Assembly: GCA_022710245.1 (NCBI GenBank)
Contig: JAKLHH010000356.1
Span: 1-7,343 of the forward strand
Length of the DNA stretch: 7,343 nucleotides
Source: Myxococcota bacterium
GTDB taxonomy: Bacteria; Myxococcota; Polyangia; GCA-2747355; JAKLHH01
Reading direction: 5' to 3'
Shown here: positions 6,561 through 7,343 of the stretch, piece by piece
How the letters are laid out: each line of letters begins with the position of its first letter
Position numbering within the stretch: position 1 is the stretch's first letter
Translations under genes and position numbers: made by a program
The notes under the pieces: generated by a model
Told to the model about the DNA's origin: nothing
Databases searched by the model: none
The model's input: only the letters and a program-made list of their open reading frames with translations

Positions 6561-7343
6561 GCTCACCTACTTCGTCGAGCTCGACGGCCCGGCGCTGGGT
6601 GCGCTCTGCGCGCGCCCCGGCGTCGTGGACGCGCTCGCGCGGAGCAGCGCCCGGCTGGCGCTGGCCATGCTCGACCTCTCGCCCGAGCGCGCCGAGGCGA
6701 TGCGGGAGCTGGCGGCGCGCGGGATCCCGCTCACGGCCTGGCTGGTCCTCGACCGCGCGGACGGCTACTGGCTCACGGCCGACAACGCCCCGCTCGCGCG
6801 GGCGCGCTACCAGGCAGTGCGGCGCTGGGCGGCGGAGGAGGGCGTGCCGCTCGTCGCGGTGGGGCTCGACCTGGAGACGCCCCACGAGGACCTGCGCGAC
6901 CTCCTCGCCGAGGGGCGGCGCGCGCTGGTGCGCCTGCTCCGCCGGCGGCGCAGCCGCGAGGCGCTGGAGCGCGCGGCGGGCAGCTACCGTGCGCTGGCGG
7001 ACGAGATCCGCGGCGACGGGCTCCGCGCCGAGACCTACCAGTTCCCGCTCCTCCTCGACGAGCGCCGCGCCGGCTCGACGCTGCTCCAGCGGACGCTCGG
7101 CTTCGTCGACGTCGCGGCCGATCGTGAGGTGCAGATGCTCTACGAGAGCCTGCTCCCGGAGCCGCTCTCGGACGCGGTGATCGACAGCTTCGGCGCCGAG
7201 TGCCAGGCGATCGGGGTCGGGCTCACCGGCGGCGGCGTGGAGATCGTGCTCCGCGCCATCGGCCACCGGCACCTCACCCTGGCGCGGCTCCTCCGCGCGC
7301 TCAGGCGGGCGCGGCGCTACACGCGCCACCTCTACGTCTTCTC
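6517..7343 (+). CDS. Uncharacterised soluble alpha/beta (possibly TIM-barrel) protein, 3' partial
   Basis: The frame is open from ATG 6517 to the right edge (275 residues). Start choice: it is the only ATG before the conserved-looking sequence begins at E15, and it lies 5 nt after the TGA of the upstream gene. No good Shine-Dalgarno is visible, so reinitiation after the upstream stop is plausible; GTG 6625 or ATG 6667 would cut into the first strands. The N-terminus (MRLPPPSASSSGATEL) has no signal peptide, suggesting a cytoplasmic protein. Strand-helix alternation is clear: LTYFVELDGP (16-25), LALAMLDLSPERA, IPLTAWLVLD (70-79) with DGYWLTADNA (82-91), a helix ending RRWAAEEG, VPLVAVGLDLETP (110-122), an Arg-rich helix (about 139-145), ETYQFPLLLDE (172-182), GFVDVAADREVQMLYESLLP and HLYVF at the edge. 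Repeated strand-end acidic residues (D23, D53, D118/E120, D181/E182) recall (beta/alpha)8 enzymes such as glycoside hydrolases, but I do not recognise the family. Third-position GC and residue composition support real coding. Confidence 0.85.
   Translation, partial: MRLPPPSASSSGATELTYFVELDGPALGALCARPGVVDALARSSARLALAMLDLSPERAEAMRELAARGIPLTAWLVLDRADGYWLTADNAPLARARYQAVRRWAAEEGVPLVAVGLDLETPHEDLRDLLAEGRRALVRLLRRRRSREALERAAGSYRALADEIRGDGLRAETYQFPLLLDERRAGSTLLQRTLGFVDVAADREVQMLYESLLPEPLSDAVIDSFGAECQAIGVGLTGGGVEIVLRAIGHRHLTLARLLRALRRARRYTRHLYVF

Noticed and set aside
6599..7180. Forward frame giving an Arg/Ser/Ala-rich 193-residue product
   Set aside because: It is a shadow in a different frame of the gene starting at 6517. 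Its composition (long runs of R, S, A, W) is typical of out-of-frame reading of GC-rich coding DNA.
6535..7329. Antisense open frame opposite the second gene
   Set aside because: It has the same codon-aligned register and ends at the sense TCA 6535-6537. The forward frame from 6517 has clear strand/helix pattern and balanced composition, while the antisense product is biased and featureless.

Overview
This is a very GC-rich window (clearly above about 70% by eye, nearly every third codon position G or C) that is almost entirely coding on the + strand. It holds two genes, both cut by the window edges. The GC bias, the frequent CTC/CTG, GCG and CGC codons and the giant outer-membrane protein suggest a high-GC Gram-negative bacterium. 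A myxobacterial or other former deltaproteobacterial source (Anaeromyxobacter-like) would fit, but that assignment is inference and no marker gene is present.

Positions 2-6511 are the 3' part of one giant gene: 2169 residues are visible and the true N-terminus lies upstream. The product is a modular surface protein. In order it has a carboxypeptidase-regulatory/SdrD-B-like beta-sandwich, an IFNNHLPLDP motif, a DUF11-type repeat, and an SdrD-B-like domain with an EF-hand-like DxNxDG loop. Then come a duplicated FlgD-like Ig module interleaved with short VDG-type Ig modules, a region with weak OmpA-C-like layout, and a Pro/Ala-rich linker. The chain ends in another Ig-like module, a conserved YPVYGD / LYGAK / DYVIDYPGGRLLF region, and about 700 residues of amphipathic beta-strands ending in ...FFFRVVGRY, which reads as an outer-membrane beta-barrel.

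After a 5-nt gap a second gene starts at ATG 6517 and runs off the right edge (275 residues visible). It is a soluble-looking protein with an alternating beta/alpha pattern that resembles a TIM barrel, with a conspicuous GLDLETP segment. I do not recognise the family. The tight spacing suggests an operon and possibly translational coupling to the giant protein gene.

The junction carries a perfect 19-bp direct repeat of the end of the first gene, including its stop codon. The second copy lies inside the 5' end of the second gene in another frame. No RNA gene, mobile element, CRISPR array, promoter or terminator is supported, and there is no non-coding stretch longer than a few bases.
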